DNA of 64,000 bases from the NCBI GenBank assembly GCA_039815825.1, contig JBCBYO010000003.1, forward strand, positions 1-64,000. Reading direction: 5' to 3'. The notes beneath the pieces are model-generated. The model ran no database searches, had not been told where the DNA came from, and saw nothing but the letters and a program-made list of their open reading frames with translations. Below, in pieces: positions 23,520-32,917 of the stretch. The DNA is from JBCBDX01 sp039815825 (GTDB lineage Bacteria; Pseudomonadota; Alphaproteobacteria; Rhizobiales; Rhizobiaceae). Position 1 is the stretch's first letter, and every line of letters begins with the position of its first letter. The position numbers and the translations under genes are program-made.

Positions 23520-25148
23520 CTAAACCAGCCTGCTTTGCTCGATCGCAGCACGTATAAAACTTGCGAAAAGTGGATGTGGTTCAAACGGCCGCGACTTTAG
23601 CTCTGGATGGTATTGTACACCGATAAACCATGGATGATCTTCATACTCGATCGTTTCGGGCAATAGGCCGTCCGGCGAAAGGCCGGAGAAAGACAAGCCC
23701 GCCGCTTCCAGACGGTCCTTGTACTCAACGTTGACCTCATATCGGTGTCTATGGCGCTCGCTCACGCTTTCAGCTTCATAGATTTCGGCGATCCGCGAGC
23801 CTTTTTTCAATGGATGCGGGTACGCACCCAGGCGCATCGTGCCACCAAGATCACCGGCGGCTTCACGCTTTTCCAGCTGATTGCCTTTGAGCCATTCGGT
23901 CATGATCCCAACGACATTTGTGCCTTCGCGCTCAAACTCGCTAGAATTGGCGTCTTCGATACCGGCTAAATTGCGCGCGGCATCCAAAACCGCCATTTGC
24001 ATGCCGTAACATATACCAAAATAAGGAACTTTTCGTTCACGCGCGAATGTTGCAGCCTTAATCTTGCCCTCAGCGCCACGCGCGCCGAAGCCGCCGGGAA
24101 CCAAAATACCGTGTACCTTTTCCAGATGCGGGGATGGGTCTTCGCTTTCGAAAACCTCTGACTCAATCCACTCAATGTTCACCCGCGTTTGGTTTGCTAT
24201 GCCGCCATGTGCCAATGCCTCAATGAGAGACTTATAGGCATCTTTCAGGCCAGTATATTTGCCAACAATCGCGATGGTGACATCGCCCTCGGGATTATGG
24301 ATTCGATGGCAGACATCATCCCAAACGTTCATACGTGGTTGTGGAGCCGGATCGATACCGAATGCAGCCAAAACCTCCTGGTCCAGACCCTCGTCGTGAT
24401 AGGCCTTGGGCACGTCGTAAATGTTCTTCACATCAAGCGCTTGGATGACTGCTGATTCGCGCACGTTGCAGAACAAGGAGAGTTTGCGCCGTTCTGCCTC
24501 TGGTATTTCACGGTCGGCGCGCACAAGCAAAATGTCAGGTGCGATACCTATAGATCTCAGTTCTTTGACAGAGTGCTGGGTTGGCTTGGTTTTCAGCTCT
24601 CCGGCCGCCGGTATGTACGGCATCAGTGTCAGGTGAACATAAACGGCATTGCCCCGCGGCAAATCATTGCCGAGTTGCCGGATCGCTTCCATGAAAGGCA
24701 TGGCTTCAATGTCACCTGCGGTGCCGCCAATTTCGCAGAGTACGAAATCATAGCCGTCATTGCCGTCTGTTACGAAAGCTTTGATCTCGTCGGTTACATG
24801 CGGGATGACCTGGACCGTGGCGCCGAGATAATCCCCTCGCCGCTCTTTGGTGATGATGTTTTGATAGATACGGCCGGTCGTGATGTTGTCGTTTTGGTTC
24901 GCCGACCGCCCGGTGAATCTCTCATAGTGTCCAAGGTCGAGATCTGTCTCAGCACCGTCATCGGTCACAAATACTTCGCCATGCTGATAAGGCGACATCG
25001 TGCCGGGATCGACATTGAGATAGGGATCTAGCTTTTTAAGCCGAACAGAATAGCCGCGCGCCTGAAGGAGTGCCCCCAGTGCAGCTGATGCGACGCCTTT
25101 TCCCAGTGAGGAAACCACGCCACCTGTAATAAAAACATACCGTGCCAT
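23520..25148 (-). CDS. pyrG: CTP synthase
   Basis: This 542-residue enzyme makes CTP from UTP, ATP and glutamine. The N-terminal synthase domain begins MARYVFITGGVVSSLGKGV with its P-loop, and the C-terminal class I glutaminase has the nucleophile in FGICYGMQ and the His/Glu pair in the VQYHPEL region. Length is as expected. It lies downstream of tpiA and secG on the same strand, a standard alphaproteobacterial order, and is separated from secG by a terminator, so it should have its own promoter in the 25149-25215 gap. Confidence 0.98.
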   Translation of the reverse strand: MARYVFITGGVVSSLGKGVASAALGALLQARGYSVRLKKLDPYLNVDPGTMSPYQHGEVFVTDDGAETDLDLGHYERFTGRSANQNDNITTGRIYQNIITKERRGDYLGATVQVIPHVTDEIKAFVTDGNDGYDFVLCEIGGTAGDIEAMPFMEAIRQLGNDLPRGNAVYVHLTLMPYIPAAGELKTKPTQHSVKELRSIGIAPDILLVRADREIPEAERRKLSLFCNVRESAVIQALDVKNIYDVPKAYHDEGLDQEVLAAFGIDPAPQPRMNVWDDVCHRIHNPEGDVTIAIVGKYTGLKDAYKSLIEALAHGGIANQTRVNIEWIESEVFESEDPSPHLEKVHGILVPGGFGARGAEGKIKAATFARERKVPYFGICYGMQMAVLDAARNLAGIEDANSSEFEREGTNVVGIMTEWLKGNQLEKREAAGDLGGTMRLGAYPHPLKKGSRIAEIYEAESVSERHRHRYEVNVEYKDRLEAAGLSFSGLSPDGLLPETIEYEDHPWFIGVQYHPELKSRPFEPHPLFASFIRAAIEQSRLV

Positions 25149-25216
25149 GGGATTTCAGGCCTAGTGTGAGTCCCGCATAAGCGCAAAGGAAAAATGCGAA
25201 TAAAAAAATTTCGCAC

Positions 25217-25243
25217 AAAAAAGCCCGGCTTTGATGCCGGGCT
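25217..25243 (-). terminator. Rho-independent terminator after secG
   Basis: The inverted repeat AGCCCGGC / GCCGGGCT (25222-25229 and 25236-25243) is followed, on the minus strand, by a run of T. It lies between the secG stop and the pyrG start and should end the tpiA/secG messages. Confidence 0.85.
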
Positions 25244-25261
25244 CCATAGGCGTTTTACCAA

Positions 25262-25690
25262 TTACTGATTGGGAACGGTGGGTGTTGAGCCTGAACCGCT
25301 ATCGGATGGTACGGTTGGCGCATCACTGCCGCTATCGGCGTCCGCCGGCGACGGAGTTGATGGTCCGCCCAAGAGATCCAAAACACCACCTGATCCGGTC
25401 GGCGTAGTGCCGTCTTCTCTGGTCTCGCCGATGGATGGAATCTGGTTCAAAACACCACCGGGGTTATCGGAATAACGGGCGAGAAGACCAAGACTGATTG
25501 AAGTTACGAAGAAGGCAATGCCCAAATAGGTCGTTATCCGAGCCAGCGGATTGTTAGCTGCGCGTGCGGCCATAAAGTTGCCGCCACCACCACCTATGCC
25601 CAGACCTCCGCCTTCAGAACGTTGCATCAGCACAACGGCGACAAGGGCCATGACAATCATCAGGTGTATAACAATCAGGACAGTTTCCAT
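25262..25690 (-). CDS. secG: Preprotein translocase subunit SecG
   Basis: This 142-residue inner-membrane protein has two hydrophobic segments (about 1-25 and 50-75) around a Gly-rich loop with SEGGGLGIGGGGG, typical of SecG, which helps the SecYEG channel during export. The C-terminal half is a flexible Ser/Pro/Gly-rich tail (residues 90-142), longer than in E. coli but common in this class. It is located between tpiA and pyrG on the minus strand. Confidence 0.93.
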   Translation of the reverse strand: METVLIVIHLMIVMALVAVVLMQRSEGGGLGIGGGGGNFMAARAANNPLARITTYLGIAFFVTSISLGLLARYSDNPGGVLNQIPSIGETREDGTTPTGSGGVLDLLGGPSTPSPADADSGSDAPTVPSDSGSGSTPTVPNQ

Positions 25691-25763
25691 CGGGATCTCT
25701 GCTTAAAAAGTTGCGTCGCCATAAACCTATTATCTGCCAAAGCCAAGACTTGCGGCGGTAAGT

Positions 25764-26531
25764 TTATGGGGCGATTTCGCCTGCGATGTTGCAAATGGCG
25801 AGAAAGTCCTCGGATTTCAAGCTCGCACCACCAATCAATCCGCCGTCAACATTGGTAACGCTAAGTATTTCCTGTGCGTTCGACGGCTTGAGTGAGCCAC
25901 CGTACAGGATCCGCATCGACGCGCCTTGCGATCCAAAACGGCCCTTTAATTCATCGCGGATGAACGCGTGCATGGATTTTATGTCCTCTATTAACGGGAC
26001 TAAGCCAGTGCCGATCGCCCAGACCGGTTCGTAGGCGATCACCACATCCTTCGCCAAAGCGTCTTCGTAGAGGGATCCGTCCAGCTGGCTCTTGACCACA
26101 TCATATGCGGATCCCGCCTCACGCTCTTCCCGGGTTTCACCGACACAAACGATTGCGGTCAGGCCAGCTCCCGTTGCTGCCATCGCTTTTTCCATCACGG
26201 TGATGCTGGTTTCGCCGTGATCAGCTCGCCTTTCAGAATGGCCAACGATGGCGGTTGTGGCACCCGTATCAGCGATCATGGCCGCTGCTATATCACCTGT
26301 ATGCGCGCCGCTGGTAGCTGCGTGGCAGTCCTGCGCGCCGATTGCGAGTGCGGAATTTCGTGCTTTTTGAACAGCACGCTCGCAAAGAGTCGCCGGAACA
26401 CAAATTGCCGCATCCAGTTTGTCGGCTACCCCAACCACGCCTTCTGCGATCTCACTTAACGTTGGCAAATCCGTTGAAAGGCCATTCATTTTCCAATTGC
26501 CCGCGATAAGCGGCTTGATGTCCGGTGTCAT
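25764..26531 (-). CDS. tpiA: Triosephosphate isomerase
   Basis: This 255-residue glycolytic enzyme interconverts DHAP and glyceraldehyde-3-phosphate. All three active-site elements are visible: NWKMNG (Lys), GHSERR (His) and AYEPVWAIGTG (Glu). The start at 26531 follows GGAGGCGACA and gives the usual length; a longer frame to 26612 is not supported. It is divergent from the PpiD-type gene, and it would also process DHAP released by the aldolase fusion of the mtn cluster. Confidence 0.97.
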   Translation of the reverse strand: MTPDIKPLIAGNWKMNGLSTDLPTLSEIAEGVVGVADKLDAAICVPATLCERAVQKARNSALAIGAQDCHAATSGAHTGDIAAAMIADTGATTAIVGHSERRADHGETSITVMEKAMAATGAGLTAIVCVGETREEREAGSAYDVVKSQLDGSLYEDALAKDVVIAYEPVWAIGTGLVPLIEDIKSMHAFIRDELKGRFGSQGASMRILYGGSLKPSNAQEILSVTNVDGGLIGGASLKSEDFLAICNIAGEIAP

Positions 26532-26648
26532 TGTCGCCTCCATTTGCCCGGCTGCGTTAGCGGCTTTCTCGCTGCAGGTGAACCCCTTGCGCTTGCACTT
26601 GTCAGAAGGCACCCCTAAACGGAAGAAAAATTTGGGAGTCTTCTCGTC

Positions 26649-28526
26649 ATGTTGGACGCGCTGCGATCAATGTCGCGCTCTTGGGTGGGTCTCGCCCTGC
26701 TTGGTCTGCTTATTGCTGGTCTTTTGGTATTTGGCGTTGGTCAAACCGGCCAGATTGGTGCCAATTCCGTTGTTACATCGGGTCAAAGTATCGTGACGCC
26801 TGCGGAGTATCGGCTCGCTTATGAACGTCAGATCAGCGCACTCTCCCAGCAGTTCGGAACACGGCTAACGCCTGATCAAGCGCGCCAGTTTGGGCTGGAT
26901 AATCAGGTCTTGAGCCAAGTTGTAACGGGCGTTGTTTTAGATGAGCAGGCCCGGATTATGGGGCTGGGTATTTCGGAAGCGCGCCAAGCGCAATTGATCG
27001 GCGATCTGTATCCCGAGTTTTATAGAGCGGACGGCCGTTTTGATCGCGACCAGCTGCGCTTCGTGCTCAATCAACAGCGCATCAATGAGGCTCAGTTTCT
27101 AGCCTCCATCAATAGCGCCACACGGCGTCAGCAGATCATCGAAGCGCTTTCTGATGGTATGGTTGCACCGGGCTTCTTCTTGCAAGAACAGCAACGCCAT
27201 CAAGGGCAAACCCGAGACGTTACGCTTTTAGAAGTCACTCAAGATGCGATCGACGAGATTGCGCTGCCATCCGATACACAATTGTCTGCTTATTTCGAAG
27301 AAAATGCCGATCGATACCGTGCACCGGAATATCGGTCCGTTATGATCGTCGAGCTTACGCCTGCAGGATTGGCAGAAGCGAGCGAAATTGACCTCGACAT
27401 GGTTCGAGACGAGTATGAGCGTCGTATCAACAATTTCCGGCAGGAAGAACAACGTACGGTCAATCAGTTGGTTTTCCCGGATCGATCAGCCGCAGAAGCC
27501 GCGGTTGCAAGTATCGCCGATGGCACAACGATCGAAGATGTGGTCAGTGCTTCCGGGCGCAGCATGAGCGATGTCACGCTTGGTACATTCACTAAAACGG
27601 GCATGCCTGATCAGGCGCTTGCAGACGCAGCTTTTGCGTTAAGCGAGGTTGGTGAGGTCTCTGACATCGTTGATGGCGTTTTCGGTCCTATCCTGGTTTG
27701 GGTTACCGAGATCATTCCAGAACAAACGACGCCATTTGAAGAGGTAGAAGCGCAACTGCGCGAGTCGCTGGCGCTGGTGGAGGCCAATGACATCCTTTTG
27801 AGTGTGAGTGATGCATACGAAGATGCACGTGCTGCAGGAGCCACTATGCAGGAAGCTGCCGCGGCACAAAGGCTTGAACTGTTGGTGTTTGATGCCGTGG
27901 ACGCCACGGGCCGCGATAAGAATGGCGATATAGTTGAACTGCCGACCTCGAACGAGCTACTTCGTGAGATTTTTACGGCCGACATAGAGACAGAGAACCC
28001 TCCTTTGAGCGCCTCGCCCGATGGCTTTATTTGGTACGAGGTCTCCGATATTGAAGATGAACGCGCGCGCGCGCTCGATGAAGTGCGCGAACGGGTCATT
28101 TCCGATTGGACAAGTGATGAGCGGAGCCGCCTTCTCGACGAAGTAGCCGGCGCGTTGGTTGCTGAACTGGACGGCGGCATATCCCCGACCGAGCTTTCGG
28201 AGACAACCCAGTATACGTTGACCAATAAATTTGGCCTTATGCGTACCACCGATGACCCCGATATCGGTCGTTCAGGTGTCCGCCAGGTATTTGCTGGAGG
28301 CCCGGACGCCGCCGGTTTTGTGCCCTCAGCGGATGGAGACCGTCGTTTTGTTTATCAGATCGCTGCGGTGACTGATCCGCTGAATGCGCAAGCCAGTAGC
28401 GACTTTGCCGACATCGTCGCGCGCGGTATCGGAAACGATATCTTGCAACAGGCCATTATAAAATTACAGGAAGAGTTTCCGGTTTCGGTGAACCAACAGG
28501 CCATTAGTTTGGCTTTGGGACAGTAA
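26649..28526 (+). CDS. PpiD-type periplasmic peptidyl-prolyl isomerase
   Basis: This 625-residue chaperone is anchored by one N-terminal transmembrane helix (about residues 11-32). It has a SurA_N-like domain (to about 240) and one parvulin domain (about 265-365, with DGTTIEDV and DAAFALSEVGEVSDIV), followed by a second, degenerate half. Such proteins sit on the outer face of the inner membrane near SecYEG and help newly exported proteins fold. It is the first gene of a plus-strand series with trpD five bases after its stop, as in other Rhizobiales. Confidence 0.92.
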   Translation: MLDALRSMSRSWVGLALLGLLIAGLLVFGVGQTGQIGANSVVTSGQSIVTPAEYRLAYERQISALSQQFGTRLTPDQARQFGLDNQVLSQVVTGVVLDEQARIMGLGISEARQAQLIGDLYPEFYRADGRFDRDQLRFVLNQQRINEAQFLASINSATRRQQIIEALSDGMVAPGFFLQEQQRHQGQTRDVTLLEVTQDAIDEIALPSDTQLSAYFEENADRYRAPEYRSVMIVELTPAGLAEASEIDLDMVRDEYERRINNFRQEEQRTVNQLVFPDRSAAEAAVASIADGTTIEDVVSASGRSMSDVTLGTFTKTGMPDQALADAAFALSEVGEVSDIVDGVFGPILVWVTEIIPEQTTPFEEVEAQLRESLALVEANDILLSVSDAYEDARAAGATMQEAAAAQRLELLVFDAVDATGRDKNGDIVELPTSNELLREIFTADIETENPPLSASPDGFIWYEVSDIEDERARALDEVRERVISDWTSDERSRLLDEVAGALVAELDGGISPTELSETTQYTLTNKFGLMRTTDDPDIGRSGVRQVFAGGPDAAGFVPSADGDRRFVYQIAAVTDPLNAQASSDFADIVARGIGNDILQQAIIKLQEEFPVSVNQQAISLALGQ

Positions 28527-28531
28527 AGCAA

Positions 28532-29548
28532 ATGACTGATATTAAAAAATATATTGCTACAATAGCGGAAGGTCAGTCTCTTTCTGGTGATGAGGCTCGC
28601 GCTGCTTTTGACATTATCATGTCAGGTGAAGCGACACCGTCCCAAATTGGTGCTTTTCTCATGGGCCTTCGGGTGCGCGGTGAAACGGTTGATGAAATAA
28701 CCGGAGCTGTCTCGACGATGCGCGCCAAGATGGCCGTTGTGGACGCGCCGGATGGCGCAATCGATATTGTCGGTACCGGTGGCGACAACTCGGGAACGTA
28801 CAATATTTCGACAGCTGCCGCCTTGATCGCAGCTGGTGCCGGTGCAAAAGTTGCCAAGCACGGGAACCGATCCTTGTCGTCGAAGTCTGGTGCAGCCGAT
28901 GTTTTGGCCTCACTTGGCGTGAATATAGAGATTGGTCCAGATGTGATTGCGCGTTGCATCGCCGGTGCTGGTTTGGGCTTCATGTTTGCACCGATGCACC
29001 ATGCTGCCATGCGGCATGTGGGCCCAAGCCGCGTAGAGATGGGCACGCGCACGATCTTTAACCTGTTGGGACCGCTTTCAAATCCAGCTGGCGTGAAACG
29101 ACAGGTTGTGGGCGTTTTTTCACCGAACTGGCTTGAGCCGCTCGCACGCGTGCTGGGTGGCCTTGGTTCGGAGCATGTTTGGGTTGTGCATGGAGATGGC
29201 CTCGACGAGTTCACCACGGCCGGCGAAACCCAAGTTGCCGAATGGGTCGATGGGCAGTTGAACATGTTCACGGTCAAACCGGAGGATGTTGGCGTGCAAC
29301 GGGTTTCGATGGATGCCTTGCGTGGTGGGACGCCTGATGAAAATGCGCGCGCACTGACAGATTTGCTTGATGGCAAGGTTGATGCTTATCGTGACATAGC
29401 TTGTCTGAATGCCGCATCTGCACTGGTCGTCGGTGGGCTTGCCGCTGATCTTGAAGATGGGTTGGCACAAGCACGCACATCGATTGATAGCGGAAAAGCC
29501 AAGCAGGTTTTGGCGAATGTCATCAAGTTCTCAAATGAAGCGCCTTAA
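28532..29548 (+). CDS. trpD: Anthranilate phosphoribosyltransferase
   Basis: This 338-residue enzyme joins anthranilate to phosphoribosyl pyrophosphate in tryptophan synthesis. The PRPP-binding GTGGDNSGTYNIST (about residues 83-96) and the anthranilate-side KHGNRSLSSKSGAAD are intact. It sits five bases after the PpiD-type gene, and its stop touches the trpC start, so expression is coupled. I saw no leader peptide or attenuator in front, as expected for an internal position. Confidence 0.97.
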   Translation: MTDIKKYIATIAEGQSLSGDEARAAFDIIMSGEATPSQIGAFLMGLRVRGETVDEITGAVSTMRAKMAVVDAPDGAIDIVGTGGDNSGTYNISTAAALIAAGAGAKVAKHGNRSLSSKSGAADVLASLGVNIEIGPDVIARCIAGAGLGFMFAPMHHAAMRHVGPSRVEMGTRTIFNLLGPLSNPAGVKRQVVGVFSPNWLEPLARVLGGLGSEHVWVVHGDGLDEFTTAGETQVAEWVDGQLNMFTVKPEDVGVQRVSMDALRGGTPDENARALTDLLDGKVDAYRDIACLNAASALVVGGLAADLEDGLAQARTSIDSGKAKQVLANVIKFSNEAP

Positions 29549-30373
29549 ATGTCTGATATATTGAGAAAAATTGAGGCGTATAAACGCGAGGAAGTTGCTG
29601 CGGCGAAGGACGCAGTCTCCTTGGATGCGCTCAAAGCGTCCATCGCGGATGTCTCGAAGCCGCGGGGCTTTTTGGCGGCGTTGCGCGCCAAACAAGATGT
29701 GGGGCGATTTGGCCTCATAGCCGAAATAAAGAAGGCTAGCCCTTCAAAAGGTCTTATCCGCGCAGATTTTGACCCGCCGGTTCTCGCAAAAGCCTATCAA
29801 GATGGTGGTGCTGCTTGTCTGTCGGTTCTGACAGATACGCCTTCTTTTCAAGGGCACCGGGATTATTTGCGCCAAGCGCGCGCGGCAACCAGCCTGCCCG
29901 CTTTGCGCAAAGACTTTTTGGTCGATGTGTATCAGGTGTTTGAAGCGCGGGCCTGGGGTGCCGACGCCATCCTGATTATTATGGCGAGCGTTGATGATGA
30001 TTTGGCGCGTGCCTTGGAAGAAGCCGCCTTTGATTTGGGGATGGATGCCCTTATTGAGGTGCATGACGAGGCGGAAATGGAGCGCGCTCTTCGTCTCAAA
30101 TCACCGCTTATCGGTGTAAACAACCGAAACCTGCGAACTTTTGAGGTCGATCTCGCCGTTAGTGAACGTCTGGCAAAGATGGTTGACCCGGACAAACATT
30201 TGCTGGTGGGTGAAAGCGGCATCTTTACACACGATGATTGCCAGCGGCTTTCCGCATCGGGCATTTCAACCTTTCTTGTCGGTGAAAGCCTCATGCGCAA
30301 AGAAGATGTGGCGCGGGCAACGATTGACCTGCTTGAGGGTGTAACAGCGGTACAAGCGCAATCTGTAGGGTGA
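29549..30373 (+). CDS. trpC: Indole-3-glycerol phosphate synthase
   Basis: This 274-residue TIM-barrel enzyme closes the indole ring in tryptophan synthesis. KKASPSKG (with the catalytic lysine), the RKDFLVD segment and GVNNRNLRTF are present, as are the GES phosphate-binding residues near the end. It is a single-function protein, not fused to TrpF. It follows trpD without a gap and precedes moaC by four bases. Confidence 0.97.
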   Translation: MSDILRKIEAYKREEVAAAKDAVSLDALKASIADVSKPRGFLAALRAKQDVGRFGLIAEIKKASPSKGLIRADFDPPVLAKAYQDGGAACLSVLTDTPSFQGHRDYLRQARAATSLPALRKDFLVDVYQVFEARAWGADAILIIMASVDDDLARALEEAAFDLGMDALIEVHDEAEMERALRLKSPLIGVNNRNLRTFEVDLAVSERLAKMVDPDKHLLVGESGIFTHDDCQRLSASGISTFLVGESLMRKEDVARATIDLLEGVTAVQAQSVG

Positions 30374-30377
30374 ACCA

Positions 30378-30881
30378 ATGCCTGACGAGCCATCCGACAA
30401 AAATCCGCAGTTGACACATTTGAACGAAGATGGTGCTGCGCGCATGGTTGATGTTGGCGGCAAAGCATCAACGCGACGCAGGGCTGTTGCTGCCGGTAGG
30501 GTGTCAATGTCGCCCACCACTCTTTCCGCGATCCTTGCTGGTGACATCAAAAAGGGTGATGTGCTTGGTACTGCCCGTATCGCAGGGATTATGGCGGCCA
30601 AAAAGACTTCTGATTTGGTCCCACTTTGCCACCCTCTAGCGCTGAATAAAGTCGAGATCGACATCGTCCCTGATCAGGTGAACAGCGCGCTTCTGGTGAC
30701 GTCGACCGTTGTTACCGATGGAAAAACTGGCGTTGAGATGGAGGCGCTGACTGCTGCTAGCGTGTGTTGTCTGACAATATACGACATGGCCAAAGCCCTT
30801 CAAAAAGACATGACCATCGGCCCAATCGCATTGCAAGAGAAGTGTGGCGGGGCTTCAGGTGACTTTAAAGCCGATGGCTGA
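30378..30881 (+). CDS. moaC: Cyclic pyranopterin monophosphate synthase
   Basis: This 167-residue enzyme performs the second step of molybdenum cofactor synthesis, turning the MoaA product into cyclic pyranopterin monophosphate. The active-site motifs LCHPLALNK and MEALTAASVCCLTIYDM are complete. It sits between trpC and moeA, overlapping the latter by eight bases, in an operon order common in alphaproteobacteria. Confidence 0.97.
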   Translation: MPDEPSDKNPQLTHLNEDGAARMVDVGGKASTRRRAVAAGRVSMSPTTLSAILAGDIKKGDVLGTARIAGIMAAKKTSDLVPLCHPLALNKVEIDIVPDQVNSALLVTSTVVTDGKTGVEMEALTAASVCCLTIYDMAKALQKDMTIGPIALQEKCGGASGDFKADG

Positions 30882-32103
30882 CGCGAGCGGCAAAGGCATG
30901 CTTTCTTTTGAGGGTGCTTTGGCACGTATCGTCGATGTTGAGCCTATTGGTGCGACTGAGAGGGTTCACCTCTCCCAAGCTGCGGGTCGCATATTAGCTG
31001 AGGATGTCAACGCGCAACTTGATCAGCCGCCGCAGGCGGTCTCATCAATGGACGGTTACGCCGTGCGCGCCGAAGATTTGAAAAACGCCGACAAGTGTTT
31101 GGAGGTTATTGGCGCTATAGCTGCTGGCGATATGCCTGGCTTGTTTTCGATTAGCGAAGGCCAAGCAGCTAGGATCTTTACGGGCGCGCCTATTCCGGTT
31201 GGCGCAGATAGTGTTGTTATCCAGGAAAATGTTGTCCCGCAAAGGGACGATACGATCATGGTCAATGGCGAGGTCACGTCAGGAGCATATGTTCGCCCCG
31301 AGGGTTATGACTTCCGTGTTGGCGCAACCGTGTTACCAGCTCAACATGCCATGAGATCTTCCGATTTATCGCTGGCTGCGGCGAGCGGGCGCCATGAAGT
31401 TACCGTTTTGCGGAAGCCGAGGGTGGCGGTCATATCCACGGGCAATGAATTGGTCGCGCCGGGCACCATTCCCCAGCCGGGGCAGATCATAGCCTCCAAC
31501 GCTCTGGGCGTATGCGCATTAGTTGAGAGTTTCGGTGGCGAGCCGCTCGACCTTGGAATCGCCCGAGATGATATGGCGGACCTAAAAGCCCGGTTTGAGC
31601 AGGCGAACAAAGTGCAGGCCGACGTGATTGTCACGTTGGGGGGCGCGTCTGTTGGTGATCATGATTTGGTTCGCCCTGCCCTCATCGACTTGGGTGCGCA
31701 GTTGGACTTCTGGAAAGTTGCTGTGCGACCGGGAAAGCCACTTATGTTTGGCAAACTGGGTCAAACGAAACTGCTTGGATTGCCCGGCAACCCCGTTTCG
31801 AGCTTGGTATGCGCGCATATTTTTCTCCAACCATTGCTCAATGCACTGCTAGGACTTTCATCTGTGCTGACCATGAAAACCGGAGTTTTAGCGTCCGATG
31901 TTTCTGCAAATGGACCGCGGCGGCATTTCATGCGCGCCGTCCGTGTCGGACAACACAACGGTGAAGAGACTATAAAACCCCTTGCCGATCAAGATTCTTC
32001 GCTTCTTTCGGCGCTCTCTAAAGCCGATGTGCTTATCAATATCCCACCTCATCAGGCGCATTTATCAGCTGGCGCACCATGCCAATATCTCCTGTTGAAT
32101 TAG
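30874..32103 (+). CDS. moeA: Molybdopterin molybdenumtransferase
   Basis: This 409-residue protein inserts molybdate into adenylylated molybdopterin. The family motifs SSMDGYAVR, TGAPIPVGAD, TLGGASVGDHD and GLPGNPVSS are all in place. The ATG at 30874 overlaps the moaC end; an ATG at 30898 is a possible alternative. lexA follows about 100 bases downstream but has its own SOS promoter. Confidence 0.96.
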   Translation: MADASGKGMLSFEGALARIVDVEPIGATERVHLSQAAGRILAEDVNAQLDQPPQAVSSMDGYAVRAEDLKNADKCLEVIGAIAAGDMPGLFSISEGQAARIFTGAPIPVGADSVVIQENVVPQRDDTIMVNGEVTSGAYVRPEGYDFRVGATVLPAQHAMRSSDLSLAAASGRHEVTVLRKPRVAVISTGNELVAPGTIPQPGQIIASNALGVCALVESFGGEPLDLGIARDDMADLKARFEQANKVQADVIVTLGGASVGDHDLVRPALIDLGAQLDFWKVAVRPGKPLMFGKLGQTKLLGLPGNPVSSLVCAHIFLQPLLNALLGLSSVLTMKTGVLASDVSANGPRRHFMRAVRVGQHNGEETIKPLADQDSSLLSALSKADVLINIPPHQAHLSAGAPCQYLLLN

Positions 32104-32114
32104 ACGAATATTTG

Positions 32115-32161
32115 GAACATTTGTTCACTTATAATAAACACTTGCAGAACACATTAGGAAC
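32115..32161 (+). promoter_or_regulatory. lexA promoter with alphaproteobacterial SOS box
   Basis: The direct repeat GAAC-ACATTAG-GAAC at 32147-32161 is the GAAC-N7-GAAC LexA box of alphaproteobacteria. A further inverted pair GAAC-N4-GTTC lies at 32115-32126, and a TATAAT -10 hexamer at 32130-32135 lies between them. LexA should repress its own gene here. Confidence 0.8.
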
Positions 32162-32205
32162 GAATAGAAATTCTGACATCAATTTTGTGATTCTGGGACG
32201 AGATC

Positions 32206-32916
32206 ATGCTGACCCGAAAACAACTCGATTTGCTTCTGTTTATTAATGAACGTTTGAAAGAAACGGGTGTTCCCCCATCATTTGATGAAATGAAGGAAGC
32301 GTTGGATCTGGCCTCTAAATCGGGGATACATCGTTTGATTACGGCTCTGGAGGAACGAGGGTTTATTCGGCGTCTACCCAATCGGGCGCGGGCGCTTGAG
32401 GTTCTCAAATTGCCGGATGCCGTCGCGCCAAGCAATGTTATGCAGCGCGGATTTTCGCCAAGTGTGGTTGAAGGTGGCTTGGGCAAAGCGCAGCCTCCTG
32501 CCCCCCTGCGAACAGCCAACGATGATTTTGGTCTTGATAGCAGTATCCCTGTGATGGGTAAAATAGCGGCGGGTGTTCCAATTTCAGCCATCGAACACCA
32601 GACACGTAGCGTTGTGGTCACTCCGGATATGCTCGGCAAGGGCGAGCATTATGCGCTGGACGTGGAGGGTGATTCCATGATCCAGGCAGGCATCTTGGAT
32701 GGTGATACAGTGATTATCAAACGCACCGACATCGCCAACCCAGGTGATATCGTGGTGGCTCTTTTGGATCAGGAAGAAGCAACCCTGAAACGCTACCGCC
32801 GGAAAGGCGCTTCTATCGCGCTTGAGGCAGCAAACCCCGCTTATGAAACACGGATTTTCGGGCCGGACCGCGTCGATATCCAAGGCCGTCTTGTCGGGTT
32901 GGTTCGGCTTTACTGA
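32206..32916 (+). CDS. lexA: SOS-response repressor LexA
   Basis: This 236-residue repressor has an N-terminal winged helix (residues 1-65) and a C-terminal autoprotease. The cleavage bond is probably A122-G123 in KIAAGVP, the nucleophile S157 lies in EGDSM, and the general base is K195 in ATLKRY. RecA filaments would trigger self-cleavage. The linker (70-110) is longer than in E. coli, as usual in alphaproteobacteria. The SOS box just upstream points to self-control. Confidence 0.97.
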   Translation: MLTRKQLDLLLFINERLKETGVPPSFDEMKEALDLASKSGIHRLITALEERGFIRRLPNRARALEVLKLPDAVAPSNVMQRGFSPSVVEGGLGKAQPPAPLRTANDDFGLDSSIPVMGKIAAGVPISAIEHQTRSVVVTPDMLGKGEHYALDVEGDSMIQAGILDGDTVIIKRTDIANPGDIVVALLDQEEATLKRYRRKGASIALEAANPAYETRIFGPDRVDIQGRLVGLVRLY

Positions 32917-32917
32917 A

